Positions 56,138 to 64,000 of a stretch of 64,000 nt of DNA are shown one piece after another (positions within the stretch are counted from its first letter, which is position 1; each line of letters begins with the position of its first letter). The stretch comes from Bacteroidaceae bacterium. Lineage in GTDB: Bacteria; Bacteroidota; Bacteroidia; Bacteroidales; Bacteroidaceae. Below the pieces are notes generated by a model. That model did not search any database and was not told where the DNA came from. It saw only the letters and a program-made list of their open reading frames with translations. A program made the translations under genes and the position numbers. The stretch spans positions 33,275-97,274 of the forward strand of contig JAFYQQ010000049.1 of assembly GCA_017559845.1 (NCBI GenBank), in the 5' to 3' direction.

Positions 56138-56281
56138 TTTTTCATGGTGTTAGTTTGTTAAGGCCTGAAGATTGTTTATGTATAGATTAAGGCCGGACAT
56201 CATTCCATGGTCCCCTGCAAGGGAGAACAGGAAGATGTTTTAATCTGAAAGTGGTTTGAGATTCGTCTTGAACCACTTTTT
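56138..56281 (+). ncRNA. Candidate small structured RNA
   Basis: A perfect -7 box TAATTTTG (56124-56131; TTTG at 56096-56099, 24 nt upstream) is followed by about 145 nt with no reading frame. Hairpins are AGGCC-type (about 56161-56194), CCCTGCAAGGG (about 56213-56224), and a 9-bp AAAGTGGTT/AACCACTTT terminator stem with five Ts (56248-56281). The next gene has its own -7 box at 56391-56398. The region thus has the anatomy of an independent transcript. It was not matched to 6S, SRP, tmRNA or RNase P. Confidence 0.4.
56248..56281 (+). terminator. Strong plus-strand terminator with no upstream gene
   Basis: AAAGTGGTT (56248-56256) pairs with AACCACTTT (56271-56279), then TTTTT. The nearest plus-strand gene upstream is cysQ, 2.6 kb away, so it probably ends a small RNA or a leader. 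Confidence 0.65.
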
Positions 56282-56390
56282 CTGTCTGCCTTTGTCCGAT
56301 ATAAGCGGGCGTCATCCCCCTTTGTGCGGATTTTTCGTATAGGCTTTAACTTTTTTTTATAAAAAAGGTGTGGCAAATGTTTTTTATTGC

Positions 56391-56398
56391 TAACTTTG
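56391..56398 (+). promoter_or_regulatory. -7 promoter box of the methylmalonyl-CoA decarboxylase operon
   Basis: Perfect TAACTTTG 50 bp before the chosen start at 56449. It also rules out the longer reading frame beginning at 56368, which would start upstream of the transcript. Confidence 0.6.
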
Positions 56399-56448
56399 CC
56401 CGTGAATTCCTAAAAAATGCAATAATTATTTATATTATTCATAAAAAA

Positions 56449-58020
56449 ATGAGTACTCAAACAGAAAAGATCAAGGAGTTGGTAGAACTCCGTGTCAAGG
56501 CTCGTCTTGGTGGTGGTGAGAAGGCTATTGCCAAGCAGCACGAGAAAGGTAAGTACACCGCCCGCGAACGCATCGCCATGTTGCTCGATGACGGAAGTTT
56601 CGAAGAAATGGACATGTTTGTTCAGCACCGTTGTACAAACTTCGGTATGGACAAGAAGCACTATCTGGGCGATGGTGTGGTAACTGGTAGCGGAACCATT
56701 GGCGGCCGTCTGGTTTATGTTTTCGCACAGGATTTCACCGTAACAGCAGGTTCGCTGAGTGAAATGCTGGCCAGCAAGATTTGCAAGATTATGGACATCG
56801 CCATGAAGGTGGGCGCTCCCGTAATCGGTTTGAACGACTCTGGTGGTGCCCGTCTGCAGGAAGGTATCAACGCATTGGCCGGCTATAGCGAGATTTTCCA
56901 GCGCAACATCATGGCCAGCGGTGTGATTCCTCAGATTTCCGCCATTATGGGTCCCTGCGCCGGAGGTGCCGTTTACAGCCCCGCGCTTACCGACTTCACT
57001 TTGATGATGGAGAACACCTCATACATGTTCCTCACCGGCCCCGCCGTTGTGAAGACCGTTTTGGGCGAGGTGGTAACCCAGGAGCAGTTGGGTGGTGCCA
57101 GCGTGCATGCCACCAAGTCTGGTGTGACTCATTTCACCGCTTCTACCGAGGAAGAGGCCATGGCCATGATCAAGCAGCTCATCAGCTTCATTCCCCAGAA
57201 CAACCTGGAGAAGGCTCCCCGTGTAGAGTGCACAGACCCCATTGACCGCAAGGAAGATTTCTTGAACGAGATCATTCCCGAGAACCCCAACATGCCCTAC
57301 GATATGTATGAGGTAATTGCCGGTATCGTGGACAACGGCGAGTTCATGGAGGTTCAGCCCAATTTTGCCAAGAACCTTATCGTGGGCTTCGCACGCTTCA
57401 ACGGCGAGTCTGTGGGTATCGTGGCCAACCAGCCCAAGCAGTTGGCAGGTGTGCTCGACTGCAACGCCAGCCGCAAGGGCGCTCGTTTCGTTCGCTTCTG
57501 CGACGCTTTCAACATTCCCATCGTAACTTTGGTTGACGTTCCCGGATTCCTTCCCGGAACAGGACAGGAGTACAACGCTGTCATCCTGCACGGAGCCAAG
57601 CTGCTCTATGCTTACGGAGAATGTACCGTGCCCAAGGTTACCGTTACCCTGCGCAAGAGCTACGGCGGTTCTCACATTGTGATGAGCTGTAAGCAGCTGC
57701 GTGGCGACATGAACTATGCATGGCCCACAGCCGAAATCGCCGTAATGGGTGCTGCCGGTGCCGCATCTGTACTTTATGCCAAGGAGGCCAAGGCCCTCAA
57801 GGACGAAGGCAAGGTTGAAGAGGCAAAGGCATTTGTCAAGGAGAAGGAAGACGAATACACCAAACTGTTCGCCAACCCCTACAATGCGGCAAGATATGGC
57901 TATATCGATGACGTGATTGAACCTCGCAACACCCGTTTCCGCATCATCCGCGCATTGGCACAGCTGGAGAACAAGAAGCTCACCAACCCCGCCAAGAAGC
58001 ACGGCAATATTCCCCTCTAA
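56449..58020 (+). CDS. mmdA: Methylmalonyl-CoA decarboxylase carboxyltransferase subunit (acyl-CoA carboxylase beta type)
   Basis: 523 aa from ATG 56449 ([11 protein letters not shown]). Biotin-dependent carboxyltransferase that moves CO2 from (S)-methylmalonyl-CoA to biotin. Two crotonase-like halves: [35 protein letters not shown] (about 140), [26 protein letters not shown] (about 208), then [13 protein letters not shown] (about 362), [12 protein letters not shown] and [15 protein letters not shown]. The same fold serves propionyl-CoA carboxylase. The downstream OadG- and OadB-like membrane subunits point to a Na+-pumping decarboxylase instead. Highest GC and strong codon bias suggest high expression. 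Confidence 0.9.
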   Translation: MSTQTEKIKELVELRVKARLGGGEKAIAKQHEKGKYTARERIAMLLDDGSFEEMDMFVQHRCTNFGMDKKHYLGDGVVTGSGTIGGRLVYVFAQDFTVTAGSLSEMLASKICKIMDIAMKVGAPVIGLNDSGGARLQEGINALAGYSEIFQRNIMASGVIPQISAIMGPCAGGAVYSPALTDFTLMMENTSYMFLTGPAVVKTVLGEVVTQEQLGGASVHATKSGVTHFTASTEEEAMAMIKQLISFIPQNNLEKAPRVECTDPIDRKEDFLNEIIPENPNMPYDMYEVIAGIVDNGEFMEVQPNFAKNLIVGFARFNGESVGIVANQPKQLAGVLDCNASRKGARFVRFCDAFNIPIVTLVDVPGFLPGTGQEYNAVILHGAKLLYAYGECTVPKVTVTLRKSYGGSHIVMSCKQLRGDMNYAWPTAEIAVMGAAGAASVLYAKEAKALKDEGKVEEAKAFVKEKEDEYTKLFANPYNAARYGYIDDVIEPRNTRFRIIRALAQLENKKLTNPAKKHGNIPL

Positions 58021-58035
58021 TAATATTATTGCGAT

Positions 58036-58371
58036 ATGATGATTTTAGCAACAAAATGGACAACGGCTTGGCTGATGACCGGACTGGGTTTCGGCGCTGT
58101 GTTTTCCATCCTGGTCCTTTTGGTACTTCTGCTGCAGATTTTCAGTTATGTGGCCGCTAAGAGCGAAGTGAAGCCCAAGGCTGCTACAAAGAAGGCTCCT
58201 GCAAAGGACGATACCAAACAGAAGGTTGAGGGATACGAGGAAGACATGGCCGCAGTGGCCACTGCCGTTTACCTGTATCTCAACAGCGCACATGACGAGG
58301 AAAGCGGTGTGCTCACCATCCAGAATGACGAGCGCTCTCTCTGGCATGCCGAGTTGAATGCAAGTGTGTAA
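58036..58371 (+). CDS. Decarboxylase gamma/delta subunit (OadG-like)
   Basis: 111 aa. One transmembrane helix near the N-terminus (AWLMTGLGFGAVFSILVLLV, about 10-30), a Lys/Ala linker, then a soluble tail (EDMAAVATAVYLYL). Matches the small assembly subunit of Na+-pumping decarboxylases (OadG/MmdD) that holds the complex together. It lies 15 bp after mmdA. Confidence 0.82.
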   Translation: MMILATKWTTAWLMTGLGFGAVFSILVLLVLLLQIFSYVAAKSEVKPKAATKKAPAKDDTKQKVEGYEEDMAAVATAVYLYLNSAHDEESGVLTIQNDERSLWHAELNASV

Positions 58372-58412
58372 ATAACATAAATCGTTAAATAGTAAAATCC
58401 AAAGATATAAAA

Positions 58413-59138
58413 ATGGAAGATTTTAAGTTTAAGATAGCCGGCAAGAACTATACCACTAAGGTTGTTGAGGAAGAAGGTGGCTCTTTGCTGGTAACAGTTA
58501 ATGGCAAGACCTATCAGGTTGAGTTGCCCGGTCGCACACCTGCGCCCAAACCCGTTATTCGTCCTGCCGGTGGCGTTGCCGCCGCTCCCGTTGCCGCTCC
58601 TGCCGCTGCAGCTCCCGCCAGCGACACCACCGTTGTGGCTCCCCTGCCCGGCACCATTACCAAGGTGGTTGCCAAGGCTGGCCAGAAGGTGAAGAAGGGC
58701 GACGTACTCGTTGTAATGGAAGCCATGAAGATGGCCAACGACATTGTGGCCGAAGCCAACGGAACCGTTAAGGCTGTGAGCGTATCAGAAGGTCAGAGTG
58801 TAAACCAGGGCGATGTGCTGATTGAGTTCCAGGCAGACGCTGTGGCAGCTCCCGTTGCCGCTCCCGCTCCCAAGGCTGCTCCCGCTCCCGCCGCTGCTCC
58901 CGCTCCCAAGGCCGCTCCCGCAGGTGCCAACGCCGTAACCGCTCCGCTGCCCGGAACCATTACCCAGATTCTGGTGAAGGTGGGACAGCAGATCAAGGCT
59001 GGCGATACCGTTGTGATGATGGAAGCCATGAAGATGGAGAACAGCATCACCGCCGAATACGATGGTACAGTAAAAGCAATATTGGTACAGCAGGGCGCTC
59101 AGGTTCAGAGCGGAGAAGCCCTTGTTGAAATGGCGTAA
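58413..59138 (+). CDS. Biotin carboxyl carrier subunit with two biotinyl domains
   Basis: 241 aa. It has two complete lipoyl/biotinyl domains instead of the usual one. The first (about 70-136) carries EAMKMAND with K106 as the biotin site. The second (about 172-240) carries EAMKMENS with K207. Each begins with APLPGTIT and is preceded by an Ala/Pro linker (about 48-70 and 137-168). The N-terminal 45 residues (FKIAGKNYTTKVVEEEGG) are the family's usual leader. It shuttles carboxyl groups from MmdA to the membrane decarboxylase. The doubled carrier is atypical. Confidence 0.92.
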   Translation: MEDFKFKIAGKNYTTKVVEEEGGSLLVTVNGKTYQVELPGRTPAPKPVIRPAGGVAAAPVAAPAAAAPASDTTVVAPLPGTITKVVAKAGQKVKKGDVLVVMEAMKMANDIVAEANGTVKAVSVSEGQSVNQGDVLIEFQADAVAAPVAAPAPKAAPAPAAAPAPKAAPAGANAVTAPLPGTITQILVKVGQQIKAGDTVVMMEAMKMENSITAEYDGTVKAILVQQGAQVQSGEALVEMA

Positions 59139-59144
59139 TGAATT

Positions 59145-60428
<1,284 letters not shown>

Positions 60429-60480
60429 TTTTTGAAGAAGAAAACTATTTTTCATGTAATAGCTTTTTAAGTTGAAAATC

Positions 60481-60541
60481 GAAACTGCAGTCTTGTGTTT
60501 GTGCGTGAGCATTGGCCTTGTCTGCAGTTTCACTTTTTTTT
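60481..60541 (+). terminator. Terminator after the decarboxylase operon
   Basis: GAAACTGCAG (60481-60490) pairs perfectly with CTGCAGTTTC (60522-60531), followed by a run of Ts (60533-60541). It lies just before the xseA start. Confidence 0.7.
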
Positions 60542-60550
60542 TATCTGTTT

Positions 60551-61870
60551 ATGCAACCCCTTTCCCTTTACCAACTCAATGCCCTGGTGCGCGACGCCGT
60601 GGAACAGACCTTCCCCGACACGCTGTGGGTCGTGGGGGAACTGAGCGAGGCACGCCAGGCTGGCAACGGCCATTTCTATGGCGAAATCATAGAGAAGGAC
60701 ACAGACGGCCGCAACGTGCTGGCACGGGCGAGAATCCATTGCTGGGCGCGGCAGTATAACATCCTGCGTCTGCGCTTCATGCAGGAGAGCGGACAGGAAC
60801 TGCGTGCCGGACTGCGGGTGCTGCTCCAGGTACAGCTCACGTTCCACGAGGCCTACGGCTATTCGCTCAACATCACGGACATTGACGCATCGTACACCCT
60901 GGGAAGCCTGGCACAGCAACGAAGGGAAATCCTGAGACGGCTCGACGAGGACGGCATCCTGCATGACAACCAGAGCCTTCCCCTTCCGCCGCTCACGCAG
61001 CGTATTGCCGTTGTCAGCGCGTCCACCGCTGCCGGATATGGCGACTTCTGCCATCATCTGCAGCACAATCCTTATCATTTCCGCTTTTCCGTGCAGCTTT
61101 TCCCCGCCGTCATGCAGGGACAGCATGTAGAGGAAAGCATCCTTTCGGCCCTTCAGCAGATTGCCGATGAGGCCGACGAGTGGGACGTGGTGGTCATCAT
61201 CCGCGGCGGAGGAGCTGTGGCCGACCTCGCCTGCTTCGACACCTATCACCTTGCCGCCGCCGTGGCGCAGTTCCCCCTTCCCGTCATTGTGGGCATCGGC
61301 CATGAACGGGATGAGACCGTGCTCGACTATGTGGCGCACAAGTTTGTGAAGACCCCGACGGCGGCCGCCGACTTCATCATCGGCAACCAGACCGCGCAAC
61401 TCACCGCGCTCGACCGCTTCTCTGCCCGCATCCACGATGCCGCCACGCTTGCCCTGCGCAGCCGTCAGGACAAACTCCGCAACGTATCGGCGCGCATGCC
61501 CCTTGGCGTGCTCAAGTACACCTTTCGCTGCAACCACCGCCTGCAACTGATGAGCCGCGCACTTTCCGCCGGCGCAAGCAGTGCCCTGGTGAATGCCGCG
61601 CACGACGCCGACCGCCTTTCGCAACGCCTCCACACAGCCGTTCCGCTCATGCTCGAACGCCGCCGGCACAGCCTGGACCTGCTGGCGCAGAAGGTGGCGC
61701 AGAACGACCCCCTCCGCATCCTCCGTAAGGGCTATTCCATCACCACCGTCCGCGGCAAGGTGGTTACCGATGCCGCACAAATCCAGCCCGGAGACAAGAT
61801 ACACACCCGTCTGGCACAGGGTGAGATAGTGAGCGAGTGCCAGGAAAAGAACACAACAACCTCAGAGTAG
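60551..61870 (+). CDS. xseA: Exodeoxyribonuclease VII large subunit
   Basis: 439 aa from ATG 60551. An upstream TTG at 60512 lies inside the terminator stem and is rejected. N-terminal OB fold (LSLYQLNALVRDAVEQTF, WVVGELSEAR). Catalytic region with RIAVVSASTAAGYGDF, VVIIRGGGAVADLACFD, VIVGIGHERDETVLDYVAH and TPTAAADFI. The long C-terminal helices end with LRKGYSITTVRGKVVTDAAQ and the QIQPGDKIHTRLAQG tail. Degrades single-stranded DNA with XseB, encoded 9 bp downstream. Confidence 0.95.
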   Translation: MQPLSLYQLNALVRDAVEQTFPDTLWVVGELSEARQAGNGHFYGEIIEKDTDGRNVLARARIHCWARQYNILRLRFMQESGQELRAGLRVLLQVQLTFHEAYGYSLNITDIDASYTLGSLAQQRREILRRLDEDGILHDNQSLPLPPLTQRIAVVSASTAAGYGDFCHHLQHNPYHFRFSVQLFPAVMQGQHVEESILSALQQIADEADEWDVVVIIRGGGAVADLACFDTYHLAAAVAQFPLPVIVGIGHERDETVLDYVAHKFVKTPTAAADFIIGNQTAQLTALDRFSARIHDAATLALRSRQDKLRNVSARMPLGVLKYTFRCNHRLQLMSRALSAGASSALVNAAHDADRLSQRLHTAVPLMLERRRHSLDLLAQKVAQNDPLRILRKGYSITTVRGKVVTDAAQIQPGDKIHTRLAQGEIVSECQEKNTTTSE

Positions 61871-61879
61871 AATATATAT

Positions 61880-62077
61880 ATGCAGAAGAAAATGACATAC
61901 GAACAGGCCATGCAGCGCCTGGAACAACTTGTCCAGGAGATTGAGCAGGGCACGCTGGGCGTGGACCACCTCATTGACAGGGTGAAGGAAGCGCAGACAC
62001 TGCTCCAGTTCTGCCGCAACAAACTGGTGCAGGTGGAGAAGGATATAAAGGAAATTTTGCCCGACGAGGACAAATAA
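61880..62077 (+). CDS. xseB: Exodeoxyribonuclease VII small subunit
   Basis: 65 aa, all-helical. MTYEQAMQRLEQLVQEIEQG and the later LIDRVKEAQTLLQFCRNKL are the XseB signature. Several copies coat the XseA coiled coil. In an operon with xseA. Confidence 0.93.
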   Translation: MQKKMTYEQAMQRLEQLVQEIEQGTLGVDHLIDRVKEAQTLLQFCRNKLVQVEKDIKEILPDEDK

Positions 62078-62131
62078 ACACTTTTCCGCCAAAAAAACGG
62101 GATAATCGTTGTTCTACTGAACGAAATGATG

Positions 62132-62139
62132 TAATTTTG
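62132..62139 (+). promoter_or_regulatory. -7 promoter box of ilvE
   Basis: Perfect TAATTTTG, 64 bp before the ATG. A partial TTG(T) at 62109-62112 is the only -33 candidate. Confidence 0.5.
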
Positions 62140-62203
62140 CACCCGCTATGAACCGGGCACAAACCCCCGGCAGTATAATTAGGAAATAAAAAAGATTGAA
62201 TAT

Positions 62204-63226
62204 ATGAGCGAATTAGATTGGTCCAACATCGGTTTTGGATACCACAAGACCGATTACAACGTGCGCTGTTACTTCCGTAACGGAGCATGGGGCGAGATTG
62301 AAACCTGCAGCGAAGAAACCATTCCCATGCACATGGCAGCCACCTGTCTCCACTACGGACAGGAAGCCTTCGAAGGCCTAAAGGCATACCGTTGCCCCGA
62401 CGGCAAGGTGCGTGTGTTCCGTGTGGACGAGAACGCCGCCCGCCTGCAGAGCACCTGCCGCGGCATCCTCATGCCCGAGGTGCCCACCGAACTCTTCATC
62501 AGCATGGTGGAGAAGGTGATCCGCCTCAACGAACGCTTCATCCCCCCATACGAGAGCGGAGCATCCCTCTACATCCGTCCCCTGCTGCTCGGCACATCGG
62601 CACAGGTGGGCGTACACCCCTCCGAGGAGTACATCTTCCTCATCTTCGTAACCCCCGTAGGTCCCTACTTCAAGGGAGGCTTCGCCGCCAACCCCTACGT
62701 CATCATCCGCGAGTATGACCGCAGCGCACCCCTCGGCACCGGTGTGTACAAGGTGGGCGGAAACTATGCCGCCAGCCTGCGTGCAAACAAGATGGCACAC
62801 GACCTGGGATACAGCTGTGAGTTCTATCTGGACGCCAAGGAGAAGAAGTACATCGACGAGTGCGGAGCCGCCAACTTCTTCGGCATCAAGGACAACACCT
62901 ACGTCACCCCCAAGAGCACCAGCATCCTGCCCAGCATCACCAACAAGAGCCTCATGCAGCTTGCCATGGACATGGGCATGAAGGTGGAGCGCCGCCCCAT
63001 TCTGGAAGAGGAACTCTCCACGTTCGAGGAAGCCGGCGCCTGCGGAACGGCAGCCGTCATCAGCCCCATTGCCAAGATTGACGACCTGGACACCAAGACC
63101 AGCTACGTCATCAGCAAGGACGGACAGCCCGGTCCCGTCTGCACCAAGCTCTACAACAAGCTGCGCAACATCCAGTACGGTGTGGAACCCGACGTTCACG
63201 GCTGGACCCGCATCGTAATCGAATAA
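62204..63226 (+). CDS. ilvE: Branched-chain amino acid aminotransferase
   Basis: 340 aa class IV PLP aminotransferase exchanging amino groups between glutamate and Leu/Ile/Val. The PLP lysine lies in VYKVGGNYAAS (about 181-191). Other marks are HYGQEAFEGLKAY (about 50-62), YIRPLLLGT (about 124), YIDECGAANFFGI (about 216-228) and the phosphate-binding AGACGTAAVISPI (about 277-289). The length and lack of extra domains fit the type II BCAT. Single gene with its own promoter and terminator. Confidence 0.95.
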   Translation: MSELDWSNIGFGYHKTDYNVRCYFRNGAWGEIETCSEETIPMHMAATCLHYGQEAFEGLKAYRCPDGKVRVFRVDENAARLQSTCRGILMPEVPTELFISMVEKVIRLNERFIPPYESGASLYIRPLLLGTSAQVGVHPSEEYIFLIFVTPVGPYFKGGFAANPYVIIREYDRSAPLGTGVYKVGGNYAASLRANKMAHDLGYSCEFYLDAKEKKYIDECGAANFFGIKDNTYVTPKSTSILPSITNKSLMQLAMDMGMKVERRPILEEELSTFEEAGACGTAAVISPIAKIDDLDTKTSYVISKDGQPGPVCTKLYNKLRNIQYGVEPDVHGWTRIVIE

Positions 63227-63255
63227 GAAAACTTACCTACTATATTATATACATC

Positions 63256-63285
63256 GGCGGTGCGCCCCTTCCAGGGCGTGCCGCC
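63256..63285 (+). terminator. Terminator of ilvE
   Basis: GC-rich stem GGCGG.GCGCCC with GGGCG.GCCGCC (63256-63285), then AAACTTTTAG. 30 bp beyond the ilvE stop. Confidence 0.7.
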
Positions 63286-63418
63286 AAACTTTTAGACCCC
63301 ACGCCCACCCACCGTCGCGCAGGGGACTGCGCTCCCCTCACTGCGGCACAGATTGACATTTAGTCAATCCTCTAAAGGCCTTGTTCGCCCCTCCCTCTAT
63401 GGAGGGGAGTATATAGCA

Positions 63419-63467
63419 ATGAGCGATGAGCCGTGAGCCGTGAGTTGTGAGTTATGAGCGATGAGCT
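63419..63467. repeat. Heptanucleotide tandem repeat, seven units
   Basis: Seven consecutive 7-bp units of the form RTGAGYN: ATGAGCG, ATGAGCC, GTGAGCC, GTGAGTT, GTGAGTT, ATGAGCG, ATGAGCT. Non-coding; it lies directly before the long hairpin-repeat array. Confidence 0.85.
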
Positions 63468-64000
63468 AAAACGTCTGTAAAGACGTGATGCCGAAGGCGA
63501 ATAGCCGCGGGTTCTTGAACCCGTGGAAATAAAAGGGATGAATGAAATGGCGTCTGTAAAGACGCGGAACGGCAACGTGTCCGAGGGCTTAAAAGCCCAT
63601 CGGTATTCAATTTCCCGTCTTTCAGACGTGGTTAGTTGAGGGGCTTCTTGTCTCCCACGGGTTTAAAAACCCGCGGCTATTTAACTTCCCGTCTTTCAGA
63701 CGCCGTTCGTTGAGGGACTTATAGTTTTCCCGAGGTTTGAAAAAACACGGAAACAAAAAGAAAGAATCAATGGCGTCTGAAAGACGCGATGCCGAAGGCG
63801 AAATAGCCGCGGACTTTTAAGTCCGTGGAAACAGAAAGGATGAGTAAAATGGCGTCTGAAAGACGCGGAACGGCAACGTGTCCGGGGACTTGAAAGTCCC
63901 GCGGTATTCAATTTCCCGTCTTTCAGACGTGGTTAGTTGAGGGGCTTCTTGTCTCCCACGGGTTTAAAAACCCGCGGCTATTTAACTTCCCGTCTTTCAG
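63468..64000. repeat. About 300-bp tandem repeat built from short hairpins, cut by the window edge
   Basis: GATGCCGAAGGCGA recurs at 63487 and 63788, and GGCGTCTG at 63549 and 63851, giving a period of about 301-302 bp. The 99 bp at 63601-63699 are identical to 63902-64000. Within each unit are many small hairpins: GCGTCTG.AAAGACGC, CGTCTTTCAGACG, CCACGGGTT..AACCCGCGG and GGACTT..AAGTCC. Open frames here are chance products of these motifs. The array continues beyond the window. Confidence 0.85.

Noticed and set aside
56368..56448. 27-residue N-terminal extension of mmdA
   Set aside because: It would start upstream of the -7 promoter box, and the extension is AT-rich and unlike the family.
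60512..60550. TTG extension of xseA
   Set aside because: It lies within the terminator hairpin; the ATG at 60551 matches the family N-terminus.
60530..61804. 424-aa open frame antisense to xseA
   Set aside because: Shadow frame in a GC-rich gene; xseA is certain.
63372..63911. Minus-strand frames of 67 and 71 aa in the tail
   Set aside because: They are translations of the repeat array (recurrent RVFQTPL-type peptides), not genes.
63468..64000. CRISPR array
   Set aside because: The repeats are about 300 bp apart with conserved, not unique, intervening sequence, and no cas genes are present.

Overview
The window is a chromosomal segment of a Bacteroidota bacterium, most likely order Bacteroidales (Bacteroides/Prevotella-like; the genus cannot be settled from the sequence). 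The evidence is the gliding/type IX secretion translocon protein SprA next to ruvA, T9SS-type C-terminal sorting tails on secreted proteins, BtuB/BtuG-type vitamin B12 surface proteins, a Na+-pumping methylmalonyl-CoA decarboxylase, lipoproteins, and repeated promoters of the Bacteroidota form TTTG-(about 20 nt)-TAnnTTTG.

Layout. (1) 1-7053 is an AT-rich accessory block. It holds a membrane protein with Rossmann (RCK-like) domains and C-terminal RyR domains, a very large TIR-transmembrane-repeat protein, and a small unknown protein. (2) 7175-16090 is mostly housekeeping: glycosyltransferase, radC, a SufT-like protein, lpxH, a secreted phosphoesterase/LamG protein with a T9SS tail, an OmpA-type lipoprotein and an RmlD-like reductase. 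(3) 16229-22675, minus strand, is a cobalamin-uptake operon: promoter, cobalamin riboswitch, btuB, btuG, a surface protein and a DUF4465 lipoprotein. It is bracketed by a duplicated palindromic element, and one copy sits beside a decayed fragment of the reductase gene. (4) 22905-26888, minus strand, is folP-cdaA-pta-ackA, diverging from murF-tcdA (27080-29152).

(5) 29374-42118 is a defence-type island. It has an AAA ATPase with a nuclease-like tail, a RhuM-Fic protein, a structured 786-bp gap, and then an XRE regulator, hsdM, dinD, a small membrane protein, hsdS, a second membrane protein, hsdR and an AlbA_2/ATPase regulator. (6) 42314-62077 returns to core genes: sprA (minus strand), ruvA, a C10 cysteine protease with a T9SS tail, cysQ, a phosphodiesterase and a MATE exporter (both minus strand), the four-gene methylmalonyl-CoA decarboxylase operon, then xseA-xseB. 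ilvE follows at 62204-63226. (7) 63227-64000 is non-coding: a terminator, a 7 x 7-bp tandem repeat, and a roughly 300-bp tandem repeat made of small hairpins that runs off the window edge.

How the parts fit: B12 imported by region 3 would feed methylmalonyl-CoA mutase, whose product chain ends at the decarboxylase in region 6 (propionate formation with Na+ export). SprA would export the T9SS-tailed proteins found in regions 2, 3 and 6. The most unusual element is the RyR/TIR pair at the left edge, which looks like a membrane-bound conflict system comparable in logic to Thoeris. That function is inference. No rRNA, tRNA or CRISPR array was recognised.
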